Source: Nocardia asteroides
GTDB taxonomy: Bacteria > Actinomycetota > Actinomycetes > Mycobacteriales > Mycobacteriaceae
Direction: 5' to 3'
DNA length: 64,000 bases
Assembly (NCBI GenBank): GCA_019930625.1
Contig: CP082844.1
Span: 4,588,001-4,652,000, forward strand
Under the pieces are notes generated by a model that was given only the letters and a program-made list of their open reading frames with translations, ran no database searches and was not told the DNA's origin. Below are positions 28,737 to 38,800 of this stretch, piece after piece. Both the position numbers and the translations under genes were made by a program. Each line of letters opens with the position of its first letter. Within the stretch, counting starts at the first letter, position 1.

Positions 28737-30430
28737 CAGCCGCGCCCCCCGAGCGGCCGGGTCCGGGTCGTCTGCTCTATCTTCAGCGCCCTGTTGTTCA
28801 GATGCAGCAGCCCACGGGCGGTGCGCACGACGGTCGGGCCTTCGTGCTCGGACACCGTCAGGGTGACGCCGCTGTCGGAGCCGGTGGTGCCCGCCACCCG
28901 GCCGCGCACCGGAACCCAGGCGGTGGACGCGGCGTCCAGCAGCCGCAGCAGCACTTCGGTTTCCCGTTCGTCCAGGACCCGGTCGTGCACGTCGCCGGAG
29001 GCCAGCGATCTCGCGGCCTCGGCGCGGGCCCGCTGCGCGTCCAGCTGTGCCTCCCGCAGGCGCCGGATGCCCGCGTCGTTGCGGTGGATGCGCGCGGGCG
29101 CACCCGCAGAGGGTGGGCGCCCGGTCTCGGCGAGCGTGCGCGAGATCTCCAACGGCGGTGCGTCCCACCAGGATCGGATCGCCGGAATCACGTCGGCGTC
29201 CGGGTGCTCCATCGCCAGGTGCCGCGGCTTGCCCAGTCCGAACACCGCGTCGAACAGCGCGTGGGCGCCCTCCACCGTCGGCGCCGCGGTGAACCAGCCG
29301 GCCAGATGCCGCAGGGCCGACTCGCGGCTGACTCCGCCGCGCCGCGTCTCGGTGACCCGCCGCAGCAGCGACAGCACCGCGGCGATGGCGCTCATGGTGG
29401 CCTCGCGCAGCCGCTCGGCTTCCGTCGTCGCCTCCGGCTCCGCGCCGCCGGACGCGACGAACCAGATCCGCAGTCCGTCCCACCTGGCCTGCCAATCCGC
29501 CTGACGTTCATCGATACTCAGCAGCACCCGTTCGTCGCAGCGCGCCGCCCGCACGATCAGGTCCTCGACTCCGGTCTCCTCGATCTCGGCGATCGCCGCC
29601 GCCAGCCGGGGGGTGAACCTGGCCAGATCGAGGCTGAACTCCCGCATGTGCGCCAGCAGCGCGTCCTTGTGCGCGAGAAACGATTCCGGGGTGATCTCGG
29701 TGGTGCGGACCAGGTCGCCGAGTCCCAGGTAGAAGTGCGCGGCGCGGGCGGCGAGGTCGGACAGCGCGGTATCGAGGCGGCGCAGGGTGCGGTAGACACG
29801 TTCGGCGTCGCCCGCCCGGTTGGCCTCGGCCAGGGTGTGCAGATCGGCCAGTAACTCGGGCAGGACCAGGCGCGACAACGAGGCTTCGTCGAGGCGGGCG
29901 CTGAGCACACCGGCGACCGCCCGGTATGCCTGGAATCCCGCCTGGGAGAACTGGTAGACGTAGTGCCGGTTGCGGTATTCGGCCAGCGTCGCTGCGCGGG
30001 TTCCGTCGTAACTGCGTTCCAGCACGCCCCATTGATGGAGCTGGTCGAGCAGCGGGCCGACCTCGACGGCGGACAGTCGTGGCGCCGCGGCCGGTTGGTT
30101 CGCGGTGTCCGGATCGAGGCTGCGCGGTGTGTTCCTGTCGCGTTCGATCCACTCCGCAACGTCGTCCGCGTGCAGCAACACCACGTACGCCGCCCGCGCA
30201 CTGTCGAACGCGCGCAGTACCCAGAGGTAATCGGCGCGCCGTTCGGCGGTGGCGAAGGAGAACAGCCGCAGCCGGTCGTCCCAGCGTGGGTCGGCACGGC
30301 CGTCATCGGAGTCGGTCACCGGGAACAGGGTAGTAGCGGGCCGGTCGCCGCCTGCGCGACGTTCCGGGGTCGGGCGTGGCCGCGTCCGGTTCGTCATCGT
30401 TCGCCGGCGCCGCGGCGCAGGTCGGCTCAC
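28736..30430 (-). CDS. jetA: JetA, Wadjet kleisin-like subunit (TIGR02677)
   Basis: The product is up to 564 aa from GTG 30430, which overlaps the stop of the upstream XRE gene (GTGA). ATG 30397 and a GTG near 30319 are possible shorter starts; the last sits just before W-D-D-R-L-R-L-F-S-F-A-T-A-E-R-R-A-D-Y-L-W-V, where family similarity begins. It matches TIGR02677, including Y-V-Y-Q-F-S-Q-A-G and F-L-A-H-K-D-A-L-L-A-H-M-R-E-F. In Wadjet JetA is the MukF-like kleisin that closes the JetC ring. It is the first jet gene of the operon. Confidence 0.88.
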   Translation of the reverse strand: MSRPAPRRRRTMTNRTRPRPTPERRAGGDRPATTLFPVTDSDDGRADPRWDDRLRLFSFATAERRADYLWVLRAFDSARAAYVVLLHADDVAEWIERDRNTPRSLDPDTANQPAAAPRLSAVEVGPLLDQLHQWGVLERSYDGTRAATLAEYRNRHYVYQFSQAGFQAYRAVAGVLSARLDEASLSRLVLPELLADLHTLAEANRAGDAERVYRTLRRLDTALSDLAARAAHFYLGLGDLVRTTEITPESFLAHKDALLAHMREFSLDLARFTPRLAAAIAEIEETGVEDLIVRAARCDERVLLSIDERQADWQARWDGLRIWFVASGGAEPEATTEAERLREATMSAIAAVLSLLRRVTETRRGGVSRESALRHLAGWFTAAPTVEGAHALFDAVFGLGKPRHLAMEHPDADVIPAIRSWWDAPPLEISRTLAETGRPPSAGAPARIHRNDAGIRRLREAQLDAQRARAEAARSLASGDVHDRVLDERETEVLLRLLDAASTAWVPVRGRVAGTTGSDSGVTLTVSEHEGPTVVRTARGLLHLNNRALKIEQTTRTRPLGGRG

Positions 30431-31659
30431 TCGACGGACAACGAACGCAACTGGTCCAGGTACGCGCGGGTGCGCGGGTCACCGGGGTAGCACTCGATGA
30501 GCTCGCGCGCGACTTCACCCGCGATCCACAGCAGCGACGGCAGCGAGCGCCTGCTGCCCGCGAACGCGCGTGTGCCCTCGGCCACCGCCAGTTCCAGGTC
30601 ACGGTTGCGCACCGCGACCACGGCAAGGGTCAGGTGTGCCTCGGCGACCCGCATCGGGTGGCGCAGCGTGCCGTCGGGGCGGGTGGCGTGGCGGATCACC
30701 TCGCGCGCGTAGGTCTCGGCGAGCCGATCCTCGCCCGCCACCCGGCAGCAGTCCATCGCGTAGAAGTCGAACTTGTTCGCGTCGATGACGAAATGGTTGT
30801 CCAAATTGGCCGGATGGTCGAGTCGCTCCAAGATAGCTCGACCGTCGTCGAGTGCGGCATCCACCTCGCGCGGGTTACCCAGCCTGGCCCAGGCTTTGGC
30901 GCGCTGGGCGGCCAGCTGGACGCCGACGCGCAGGTTCTGGCTTACTTCCAGCGTCGGCTGCACGGCCTCGATGACGCCGCGGTAGTTACCCTCGGTGAGC
31001 GCGAACCACGCGGTCATTTCCGCTGCCCACGCGGAGATCTCGATGTTCTCCGCCTCCTGGCCCAGCGATTGGGCGGCGCGGCGGGTCGCCTCGGCGGCGG
31101 TGCGCCGGCCCAGGTCGTAGTCGACGCAGCCGACCAGCAGCGCGACCCATCCGGCGAGAACGAGGATTTCGCGGTGCTGCGCCAGGGTCAGGCGACCGTC
31201 CAGCAACGAGGTGATCCTGCGCAGCCACGCGGTGCCCTCGGCGTGCAGGTCGTGCGGGTCGGCGTAGGAGTATTCGCAGCACAGGCGTTCCGCGGTGATC
31301 CGGATTGCCTCCAGCGTCACCGAGGACACATCGGACATGCGCAGTCGTCCGATGAACTCGAGGGTGTCCATGCCCGTCGCCGAGAGCAATTCGTCGTCGC
31401 GGTTGGGCCTGGCTTTGGGGAAGAACGCCGCGGTCACCGTGTCGAAGGTGGCGGCGATGATGGGCGCGTAGAAGTCGTCGGGGCGCGATTCGCCCGATTC
31501 CCAACGGCGCCAGTTGCGTAGGAGAGTACTGTCGGTCGGCAGATTGTGCGAAGACTTTCCTCGCATCACGCGAACAGCGTCGGCTTGCGACCACCCCCTC
31601 GCGTCACGCTCGGAACGCATTCGGACTGCCCAGACGGGTCGATCGTCGGTAGCGGCCAC
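30427..31659 (-). CDS. XRE-type regulator with TPR-like sensor, coupled to Wadjet
   Basis: The product is 410 aa from GTG 31659. This start is preferred to TTG 31698 because a -10 box GATACT (31671-31666) ends 6 nt before it, fitting leaderless transcription. The N-terminus is an XRE-like HTH: V-R-M-R-S-E-R-D-A-R-G-W-S-Q-A-D-A-V-R-V-M, then L-R-N-W-R-R-W-E-S-G-E. The remaining 330 residues are helical, with repeated A-x-x-L-x-A-type motifs like TPRs. It overlaps jetA by 4 bp, so regulator and defence genes share a transcript. The ligand is unknown; a peptide or nucleotide signal is possible. Confidence 0.8.
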   Translation of the reverse strand: MAATDDRPVWAVRMRSERDARGWSQADAVRVMRGKSSHNLPTDSTLLRNWRRWESGESRPDDFYAPIIAATFDTVTAAFFPKARPNRDDELLSATGMDTLEFIGRLRMSDVSSVTLEAIRITAERLCCEYSYADPHDLHAEGTAWLRRITSLLDGRLTLAQHREILVLAGWVALLVGCVDYDLGRRTAAEATRRAAQSLGQEAENIEISAWAAEMTAWFALTEGNYRGVIEAVQPTLEVSQNLRVGVQLAAQRAKAWARLGNPREVDAALDDGRAILERLDHPANLDNHFVIDANKFDFYAMDCCRVAGEDRLAETYAREVIRHATRPDGTLRHPMRVAEAHLTLAVVAVRNRDLELAVAEGTRAFAGSRRSLPSLLWIAGEVARELIECYPGDPRTRAYLDQLRSLSVE

Positions 31660-31665
31660 ATCTGT

Positions 31666-31671
31666 AGTATC
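31666..31671 (-). promoter_or_regulatory. -10 box for the XRE-jetABC operon
   Basis: GATACT on the minus strand, 6 nt before the GTG at 31659, suggests a leaderless mRNA. No clear -35 element was found. Downstream on the plus strand, 31794-31851 holds several short inverted repeats (AAGAGCA/TGCTCTT, TGCAAG/CTTGCA, CCCGT/ACGGG). Confidence 0.45.
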
Positions 31672-31897
31672 GCACCAGTTAACGCTCGGTGGCCCCAATA
31701 GGGCAGAGGGATGTCCGTGTGTTGACAGCTACATTCGCTCGGCGATGCTGTGCATGCTGGACATGGCGCCGAAAGTTTGCCAGGCCCTCGTGTAAGAGCA
31801 ACTGCAAGTACATCTGCTCTTGCATGAAGCGCAAATACCCCGTAAAACGGGTGGATCCACATAAGAGAACAGCGATCCCAATCCAACGGAGGTTCGG

Positions 31898-32203
31898 GTG
31901 GAAGCGTTGATCTATGGATACTTGCGTGACGATCTGGCCGATGGCCATGGCAAGGAGCTCGAGGCCGCGATGAGCAGCCTCGCCCGCGAGGAAGGGCTGT
32001 GCTTCGCCGCAACGTTCCATGAATCGACCGGAGGTGACGGGACGGCTTTCGCCGAACTCACGGCGGAACTCAAGCGCGCCGACGCGCATCACGTGGTGGT
32101 TCCGTCACTCGATCACTTTGCCGGTCAGACGATTCCGCGCGACATCCTGATCGCGAAACTGGCTCAGGAGGCGGCGGCGCGGGTATGGACCGTGGAGAGC
32201 TGA
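31898..32203 (+). CDS. Small resolvase-N-like protein, catalytic Ser absent
   Basis: The product is 101 aa with the fold pattern of the N-terminal domain of serine recombinases: I-Y-G-Y-L-R at the first strand, an amphipathic helix, C-F-A-A-T-F-H-E-S, and H-H-V-V-V-P-S-L-D-H-F. In active resolvases the first strand is followed by V-S (nucleophilic Ser); here it is D-D. No DNA-binding C-terminal domain is present. It is therefore probably not a recombinase but a stand-alone regulator or relic. It is divergent from the XRE-jet operon, and its 3' end overlaps the convergent acyltransferase gene by 99 bp. Confidence 0.6.
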   Translation: MEALIYGYLRDDLADGHGKELEAAMSSLAREEGLCFAATFHESTGGDGTAFAELTAELKRADAHHVVVPSLDHFAGQTIPRDILIAKLAQEAAARVWTVES

Positions 32204-34699
32204 CCGCCGCGACCGAATTGCCCGGTACCGCACCGGCCCCCAGCGTCGCAACACGGTCGCCGTCCCGGTCACGGCCAGGCCCGCTACCAGGGAAGCGAAC
32301 AGCCCCGCGAGCCGGTGCTGTTCGAACAGCGGGTACACCTGCCAGTGCAGCAGATAGGCGAACAGCGAGCTGTCGGCCAGCGCCGCCGCACAGACGGCGA
32401 CCGCGGCGGGAACCCTGATCGTGGACAGCCACACCAGTGCGAGAAGGCCCACCACGATCAATCGTTCCCGATCGGTGACACCGAAATAGCCAGGTACGGT
32501 GATCAGTACGACGGCGCTGACCGTCATCCGCTGCCACATCGACGTCGCCTTCGCCGCCGCCCAGCCGAGCGCGAACAGCCACACCGCAAGCGGAGAGAAC
32601 GGAATGTCCTTCGCCGAATACAGACCGAACGCCTGGTATCGGAAGACGAGGCTCAGCGCGACCAGCGCCATCGCGAACCAGAACGGCTCGGCGCGTTGCC
32701 ACCGGTCCACCGAGGGAACCCGGATCAGCAGCGCGGCGGCCAGCATGAAGTACACGAGCACCTCGAGAAACCACAGGTGCCCGGCGGTGGCGCTGTCGTG
32801 CGGGCCGAGAATCTTGTTCAGCAACAGGACATTTTGCCAGCCGTAGTAGTCGGTGAACGTCAATGTCACCGCCACCCAGAGCGCCGTCGGCGCCGCTATG
32901 GAGCCCACGGTACGCAGGGTGTGGCGCAAACGCTCGGCAGGTGGCGCCGTGGTCACGGCGAACCGCCCGAAGTTGAAGCCCGCCACGCCGAGCAGCACGT
33001 GCGCCGCGCCCCACAGCACGAACACTCCGGCGTGCGAGCCGATGATGAGCACGATGCCGACAGCGCGTAGCAGCGTCGCGGTGTCGAGCGTCCGCCCGAC
33101 GCCCCCCGGATTCCCGGGGGTCCGCTCCAGCTCCGCCACGGGCGTATTCGGCCAGTCGGTGGGCAGGCGCCCGAGTGCGCGCTCCAGCCGCGCCGCGGTG
33201 GTCACGTAGGTGAGTGAGTTCCCACCGAGATCGACGAACGTGCTGTGCGCGTGGATGCGCGCGGGGTCGATGCCGAGGGCGGCGGCGAACAGGGCGCGGA
33301 TGTCACGCACCTGCGGCGCGCTACCGGCCAACCGGTGGATGGCCGGATAGTCGGGTTTGCCGTTGGGCAGGCGTGGCATCCGCTCGACCTGGCAGCTCCG
33401 GACCGCCGCGGCGGGCAGGCCGGACAGTCGCGCGGCCAACTCGGTCGGATCGGACCGCGAGGTCTCCACCGCGACGACCAGGTGGGTGTCGTCTGCGGCG
33501 CAGCACGCGGTGCAGCCGGCCTCGGCCAGGCGGGATTCCAGACGTTCCAGATCGATGCGCAATCCGAAGATCTTCGCGAATCGGCTGCGTCTGCCGACCA
33601 CCTGATAGAGGCCCTCGGGCGTGCGCCGGGCCAGATCGCCGGTGCGCAGAGCCTCGATCGTGTGACCGAGTGCCAGGTCGTCGGCGGACGTCGCGTACCC
33701 CATCATCACGTTGGGCCCGTGATAGACCAGCTCGCGGGGCGCGTCGTCATCGTCATCGGCTTCCTCGGCCGGTTCGAGGGTGAATTCGCCGCCGGGGATC
33801 GGTATCCCGATACAGTCGGGGTGGGCGTCGGCCAGATGCGCGGGCAGATAGGCCATCCGGGCGGTGGCCTCGGTCTGGCCGTACATGACCACGAAGTCCC
33901 AGCCGCGTTCGCGGCCGAGTTCGGCGTATGCGCGCACGCGCTCGGGCGCGAGCCTGCCGCCCGCCTGGGTGACGTAACGCAGGTGCGGCAGCGTCATATC
34001 GGCGAAACCGATCCGGTCGAGCAGATCGATGGTGTAGGGCACCGCGGCGAAAGACGTTGCGCGGCAATCCCGGAATTCGCGCCAGAATTCCTCGTCCAGT
34101 ACCGACCGGTCGGTGAGTAGGAGGCTCGCCCCGCGCCATAGGTGGCTGTGCACCACCGACAGCCCGTAGCAGTAGAACATCGGCAAGGTGGTGGCCGCGC
34201 GGTCGTCCGGGCCGATGGCCAAGTACTCGGCGATGGCCGCGGCGTTGGAGCGCAGGTTCGTCGTCGAGAGCCGCACCAGCTTCGGCGACCCGGTGGATCC
34301 CGACGTGCTCAGCAGCAGCGCCAGATCCGGATGCAGGCGATGCGCCGAGTTCTCCCGGACCACGCGGGTGCGGCCCGCTTCGACGAGGACGTCCGGGTCG
34401 TAGGTGTCCCGCAATTCCGCAGTGATCTTCTCGGCCAGCAACACGACGCACCCGGCGCTGAGCGCGCCGAGATACGCGACGAGCGAGGCGAGGTCATTGC
34501 GCGCGGCGAGCGCGACGAGGCGACGGGCCGGCCCCAGCTCGGTCGCGTAGTCCTCGACGAGCGTGGCAAGCCGTGCGTAGGTCACCTGCCGCGCGGAGCG
34601 CGCCCGGGCGGCGCCGTCCACGCCCGCGAAGCCGGGGCAATGGACGGCGATTCGGTCGTCGAAGCCGCGCAGACGCTCGACGATCGGATGCACGGTCAC
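32105..34699 (-). CDS. AMP-ligase / acyl carrier / membrane acyltransferase fusion
   Basis: The product is 864 aa. Residues 1-445 form an ANL adenylation domain: L-L-S-T-S-G-S-T-G-S-P-K at about 130, V-M-Y-G-Q-T-E-A-T-A-R at about 280, L-R-T-G-D-L-A at about 350, and the A10-type L-P-N-G-K-P-D-Y near 445. A carrier domain follows (about 455-535) with D-L-G-G-N-S-L, where Ser should bear phosphopantetheine. Residues 560-830 hold about ten hydrophobic helices resembling acyltransferase-3 proteins (H-L-W-F-L-E-V-L-V-Y-F-M). One polypeptide could activate, carry and transfer an acyl or aminoacyl group at the membrane. The last 30 basic residues may be dispensable, since they overlap the opposite gene. 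Confidence 0.8.
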   Translation of the reverse strand: MTVHPIVERLRGFDDRIAVHCPGFAGVDGAARARSARQVTYARLATLVEDYATELGPARRLVALAARNDLASLVAYLGALSAGCVVLLAEKITAELRDTYDPDVLVEAGRTRVVRENSAHRLHPDLALLLSTSGSTGSPKLVRLSTTNLRSNAAAIAEYLAIGPDDRAATTLPMFYCYGLSVVHSHLWRGASLLLTDRSVLDEEFWREFRDCRATSFAAVPYTIDLLDRIGFADMTLPHLRYVTQAGGRLAPERVRAYAELGRERGWDFVVMYGQTEATARMAYLPAHLADAHPDCIGIPIPGGEFTLEPAEEADDDDDAPRELVYHGPNVMMGYATSADDLALGHTIEALRTGDLARRTPEGLYQVVGRRSRFAKIFGLRIDLERLESRLAEAGCTACCAADDTHLVVAVETSRSDPTELAARLSGLPAAAVRSCQVERMPRLPNGKPDYPAIHRLAGSAPQVRDIRALFAAALGIDPARIHAHSTFVDLGGNSLTYVTTAARLERALGRLPTDWPNTPVAELERTPGNPGGVGRTLDTATLLRAVGIVLIIGSHAGVFVLWGAAHVLLGVAGFNFGRFAVTTAPPAERLRHTLRTVGSIAAPTALWVAVTLTFTDYYGWQNVLLLNKILGPHDSATAGHLWFLEVLVYFMLAAALLIRVPSVDRWQRAEPFWFAMALVALSLVFRYQAFGLYSAKDIPFSPLAVWLFALGWAAAKATSMWQRMTVSAVVLITVPGYFGVTDRERLIVVGLLALVWLSTIRVPAAVAVCAAALADSSLFAYLLHWQVYPLFEQHRLAGLFASLVAGLAVTGTATVLRRWGPVRYRAIRSRRSALHGPYPRRRLLSQFRDQDVARNRLTGKVIE

Positions 34700-34809
34700 C
34701 GGCGAAGTGTAGGAGGCAGTCGTTTCCCGGTCCGAAGGTGCCCCCAGCGAACTTCCGGTGAACTCGGCGGCGTCCGGTCGCGGAAGCGAAGGCCCCGCCG
34801 CGCAACCGA

Positions 34810-35694
34810 TCAGAGACCGAAGCTGCCCGGACCCCGTCTGCGCAGGTATTTCTCGAATTCGGCCGCGATGGCGTCGCCATCGATCTTGGCCATCGCCTCG
34901 TTCACGTCGACGGCGGCGTCGCCGCGCTCCTCCAGCGAGCGCACGTACTCGCTGATCTCCTCGTCACCCACGGTCATCTCGTTCACCGCGGTTTCCCAGT
35001 CCTCGGCCTGCTTGGGCAGCTCACCCAGCGGCACCTCGATGTCGAGCACGTCCTCGACCCGGTGCAGCAGTGCGATGGTCGCCTTCGGGTTCGGCGGCTG
35101 GGAGACATAATGCGGGACGGCGGCCCAGAACGACACCGCGGGGACGCCCGCCTTCACGCACTGGTCCTGCAGTACGCCGGTGATCCCGGTGGGCCCCTCG
35201 TAGCGCGTCTGTTCCAGGTTGAACCGCTCGGCCGCCTCTTTGCTGTAGGCCGAGCCGGTGACCGGCACCGGTCTGGTGTGCGGAGTGTCGGCGAGCAGCG
35301 CGCCGAGGATGACCACGGTCTGCACCCCGAGCTGCTCGATGAACTCCAGCAGGTCGCCGCAGAAGCTGCGCCAGCGCATGTTCGGTTCGATACCGCGCAG
35401 CAGCACCACGTCGCGGTCGCTGCCGGGCGGCGAGCAGACCGACAGCATGGTCGACGGCCACTGGATTTCCCTGGTCACACCGTCCACCTGACGCACGGTG
35501 GGCCGGTTGACCTGATAGTCGTAGTAGTCCTCGGAGTCGAGTTCGGCCAACGGTTCGGCGTCCCAGATCAGTTCCAGATGCTCGACGGCGCCGCTGGCCG
35601 CGTCACCGGCGTCGTTCCACCCCTCGAAGGCGGCGACCAGTACCGGATCCCGCAACGTCGGCAGTTCCGGATCGGGAGTTTCACTGGCGTTCAC
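34810..35694 (-). CDS. PAC2-family protein
   Basis: The product is 294 aa with the PAC2 (proteasome assembly chaperone-like) pattern: P-V-L-V-A-A-F-E-G-W-N-D-A-G-D-A-A near the N-terminus, a Y-Y-D-Y-Q-V-N-R-P-T-V segment, L-L-R-G-I-E-P-N-M-R-W and V-I-L-G-A-L-L-A-D-T-P-H-T-R. Actinobacterial members are conserved next to metH, as here and at Rv2125 in M. tuberculosis. Their function is not established; an ATP-grasp-linked or proteasome-linked role has been suggested. It is divergent from metH with a 166-bp gap. Confidence 0.9.
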   Translation of the reverse strand: MNASETPDPELPTLRDPVLVAAFEGWNDAGDAASGAVEHLELIWDAEPLAELDSEDYYDYQVNRPTVRQVDGVTREIQWPSTMLSVCSPPGSDRDVVLLRGIEPNMRWRSFCGDLLEFIEQLGVQTVVILGALLADTPHTRPVPVTGSAYSKEAAERFNLEQTRYEGPTGITGVLQDQCVKAGVPAVSFWAAVPHYVSQPPNPKATIALLHRVEDVLDIEVPLGELPKQAEDWETAVNEMTVGDEEISEYVRSLEERGDAAVDVNEAMAKIDGDAIAAEFEKYLRRRGPGSFGL

Positions 35695-35860
35695 TCGGTC
35701 AGCCTACGGTGTGCGGCGATATGGCGTGTCGTATGACGGCCGGAGAGGGTGGCGTGTTTCCGCCCGCGCCCACGGCGGTGTGGCGCCGGACATGTGGTCC
35801 AGGCCACCGAGCCTCGATGTGGGGGCCGGATCGTCCGCCCCGCCCACTACGCTGGAACGC

Positions 35861-38800
35861 ATGTCTGCGTCCATCCCCGCCGAGTTCGATACCACGCTAC
35901 TCGACACGCTGCGCCGCCGTGTCGTCATCGGCGACGGTGCGATGGCCACCATGCTGCAAGCCGCCGATCTGACCCTGGACGATTTCCGCGGGCTGGAGGG
36001 CTGCAACGAGATCCTCAACGACACCCGCCCCGACGTCCTGCGCGGCATCCACCGGGCTTATTTCGAGGCGGGCGCCGACGCGGTCGAGACCAACACCTTC
36101 GGCTGCAACCTCCCCAACCTCGCCGACTACGACATCGCCGACCGGATCCGCGACCTCTCCGAGCGGGGCACCCGGCTGGCCCGCGAGGTCGCCGACGAGA
36201 TGGGTCCGTCCTCCGACGGTACGCCACGGTACGTGCTCGCTTCGATGGGACCGGGCACGAAGCTGCCCACGCTGGGTCACGCTTCCTTCGCCGCGCTGCG
36301 CGACGCCTACACCGAGGCCGCCCTCGGCATGCTCGACGGCGGAGCCGACGCGATCCTCATCGAGACCTGCCAGGACCTGCTGCAGGTGAAGGCGGCGGTA
36401 ACCGGCAGCAGGCGCGCGATGGCGAAGCTCGGCCGCCGGATCCCGGTCATCACGCACGTCACCGTCGAGACCACCGGCACAATGCTGGTCGGCAGCGAGA
36501 TCGGCGCGGCGCTCACCGCGCTGGAGCCGCTCGGCATCGACATGATCGGCCTGAACTGCGCGACCGGCCCGGACGAGATGAGCGAGCATCTGCGCCATCT
36601 GTCCAAGCACGCGCAGGTGCCGGTCTCGGTGATGCCGAACGCCGGGTTGCCGGTACTCGGCGCGGGCGGGGCGGTGTACCCGCTCACGCCCGAGGAACTG
36701 GCGGTCGCGCTGCGCGGATTCGTCTCCGAATTCGGGCTGGCCCTGGTCGGCGGCTGCTGCGGGACCACGCCCGAACACATTCGCCAGGTCACCGCCGCGG
36801 TGCGTGAGGTAGAGGCCGCCCTGCCGCCGATCGCCGAGCGGCGCGCGCCGGTGCACGAGCCGAGCGTGTCCAGCATGTACACCGCGGTGCCGTTCGAACA
36901 GGACGCCTCGGTCCTGATGATCGGCGAGCGCACGAACGCCAACGGCTCCAAAGCCTTCCGCGAGGCCATGCTGGCCGAGGACTGGCAGAAGTGCCTGGAC
37001 ATCGCCAAGGACCAGACCCGCGACGGCGCGCACATGCTCGACCTGTGCGTCGACTACGTCGGCCGCGACGGCACCCGCGACATGGCGGAGCTGGCCGCGC
37101 GGCTGGCCACCGCCTCGACGCTGCCGATCATGCTCGACTCCACCGAGACCCCGGTGCTGCAGGCCGGGCTGGAACACCTCGGCGGACGCTGCGCGGTCAA
37201 TTCGGTGAACTACGAGGACGGCGACGGTCCCGGTTCGCGTTTCCAGCAGACCATGCGGCTGGTCGCCGAGCACGGGGCGGCGGTGGTCGCGCTGACCATC
37301 GACGAGGAGGGCCAGGCCCGCACCGCGGCGAAGAAGGTGGAGATCGCCGAACGGCTGATCGCCGACATCACCGGCAACTGGGGATTGTCGGAGAGCGACA
37401 TCATCATCGACACGCTCACCTTCACCCTCGGCACCGGCCAGGAGGAGTCCCGTCGTGACGGCCTGGAGACCATCGAGGCCATCCGCGAGCTCAAGCGCCG
37501 CCACCCTCGGGTGCAGACGACGCTGGGTCTGTCCAATATCTCCTTCGGTCTGAACCCGGCGGCCCGGCAGGTGCTCAACTCGGTCTTCATGCACGAATGC
37601 GTGGAGGCCGGTCTGGATTCCGCGATCGTGCACGCCTCGAAGATCGTCCCGATCAGCCGGATTCCGGACGAGCAGCGCGAGGCCGCGCTGGATCTGGTGT
37701 ACGACCGCCGCTCCGAGGACTACGACCCGCTGCAGAAGCTGATGGCGCTGTTCGAGGGCGTGTCCACCTCATCGTCGAGGGCGTCGCGGGCCGAGGAGTT
37801 GGCCGCGCTGCCGCTGTTCGAGCGGCTGGAGCGGCGGATCGTGGATGGCGAGCGGGCGGGGATCGAGGCCGATCTGGACGCGGCCATGGCCGAGGTGCCG
37901 CCGCTGCAGATCATCAACGAGACCCTGCTGGCGGGGATGAAGACGGTCGGCGAGCTGTTCGGCTCCGGCCAGATGCAGCTGCCGTTCGTGCTGCAGTCCG
38001 CCGAGGTGATGAAGACCGCTGTCGCCTACCTGGAACCGCACATGGAAGCCACCGACGACAGCGGCAAAGGCCGCATCGTGCTGGCCACCGTCAAGGGCGA
38101 CGTGCACGACATCGGCAAGAACCTGGTCGACATCATCCTGTCCAACAACGGCTACGAGGTGGTCAACCTCGGCATCAAGCAGCCGATTTCCACCATCCTC
38201 GACGCGGCGGTGGACAAGAAGGCCGACGTCATCGGCATGTCCGGCCTGCTGGTGAAGTCGACCGTGGTGATGAGGGAGAACCTCGAGGAGCTCAACGCCA
38301 AGGGCGTGGCCGAGCAATTCCCGGTGTTGCTGGGTGGTGCGGCGCTCACCCGCTCGTACGTGGAGAACGACCTGACCGAGGTCTACGAGGGCGACGTGCA
38401 CTACGCGCGCGACGCGTTCGAGGGTTTGCGGCTGATGGGCGACATCATGACCCGCAAGCGCGGCGGCGGGCTCGATCCGGACAGTCCGGAGGCCATCGCC
38501 GAGCGCGAGAAGGCCGCCGAGCGCAAGGCGCGTCACGAGCGCTCGAAGCGGATCGCCGCCGAGCGCCGGGCGGCCGAGGTGCCCGTCGTGGTGCCCGAGC
38601 GCTCCGACGTCGCGGCGGACCTGCCGGTGCCGGTGCCGCCGTTCTGGGGCACGCGGGTGGTGAAAGGCCTCGCCCTGCACGAGTACTCGGGCTTGCTCGA
38701 CGAACGGGCGTTGTTCCTGGGGCAGTGGGGGCTGCGCGGGCAGCGGGCCGGCGACGGCCCCAGCTACGAGGAACTGGTGGAGACGGAGGGCAGGCCGCGG

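Noticed and set aside
25665..29504. 1279-codon open frame on the plus strand
   Set aside because: It is antisense to jetC, jetB and jetA, is Arg/Gly/Leu-rich without domains, and results from high GC at third codon positions.
31898..32203. Active serine recombinase or mobile element end
   Set aside because: The nucleophilic Ser and the DNA-binding domain are missing, and no inverted repeats or target duplications bracket it.
35695..35860. Cobalamin riboswitch before metH
   Set aside because: The interval is short and I see no B12-box or the required long folded structure.
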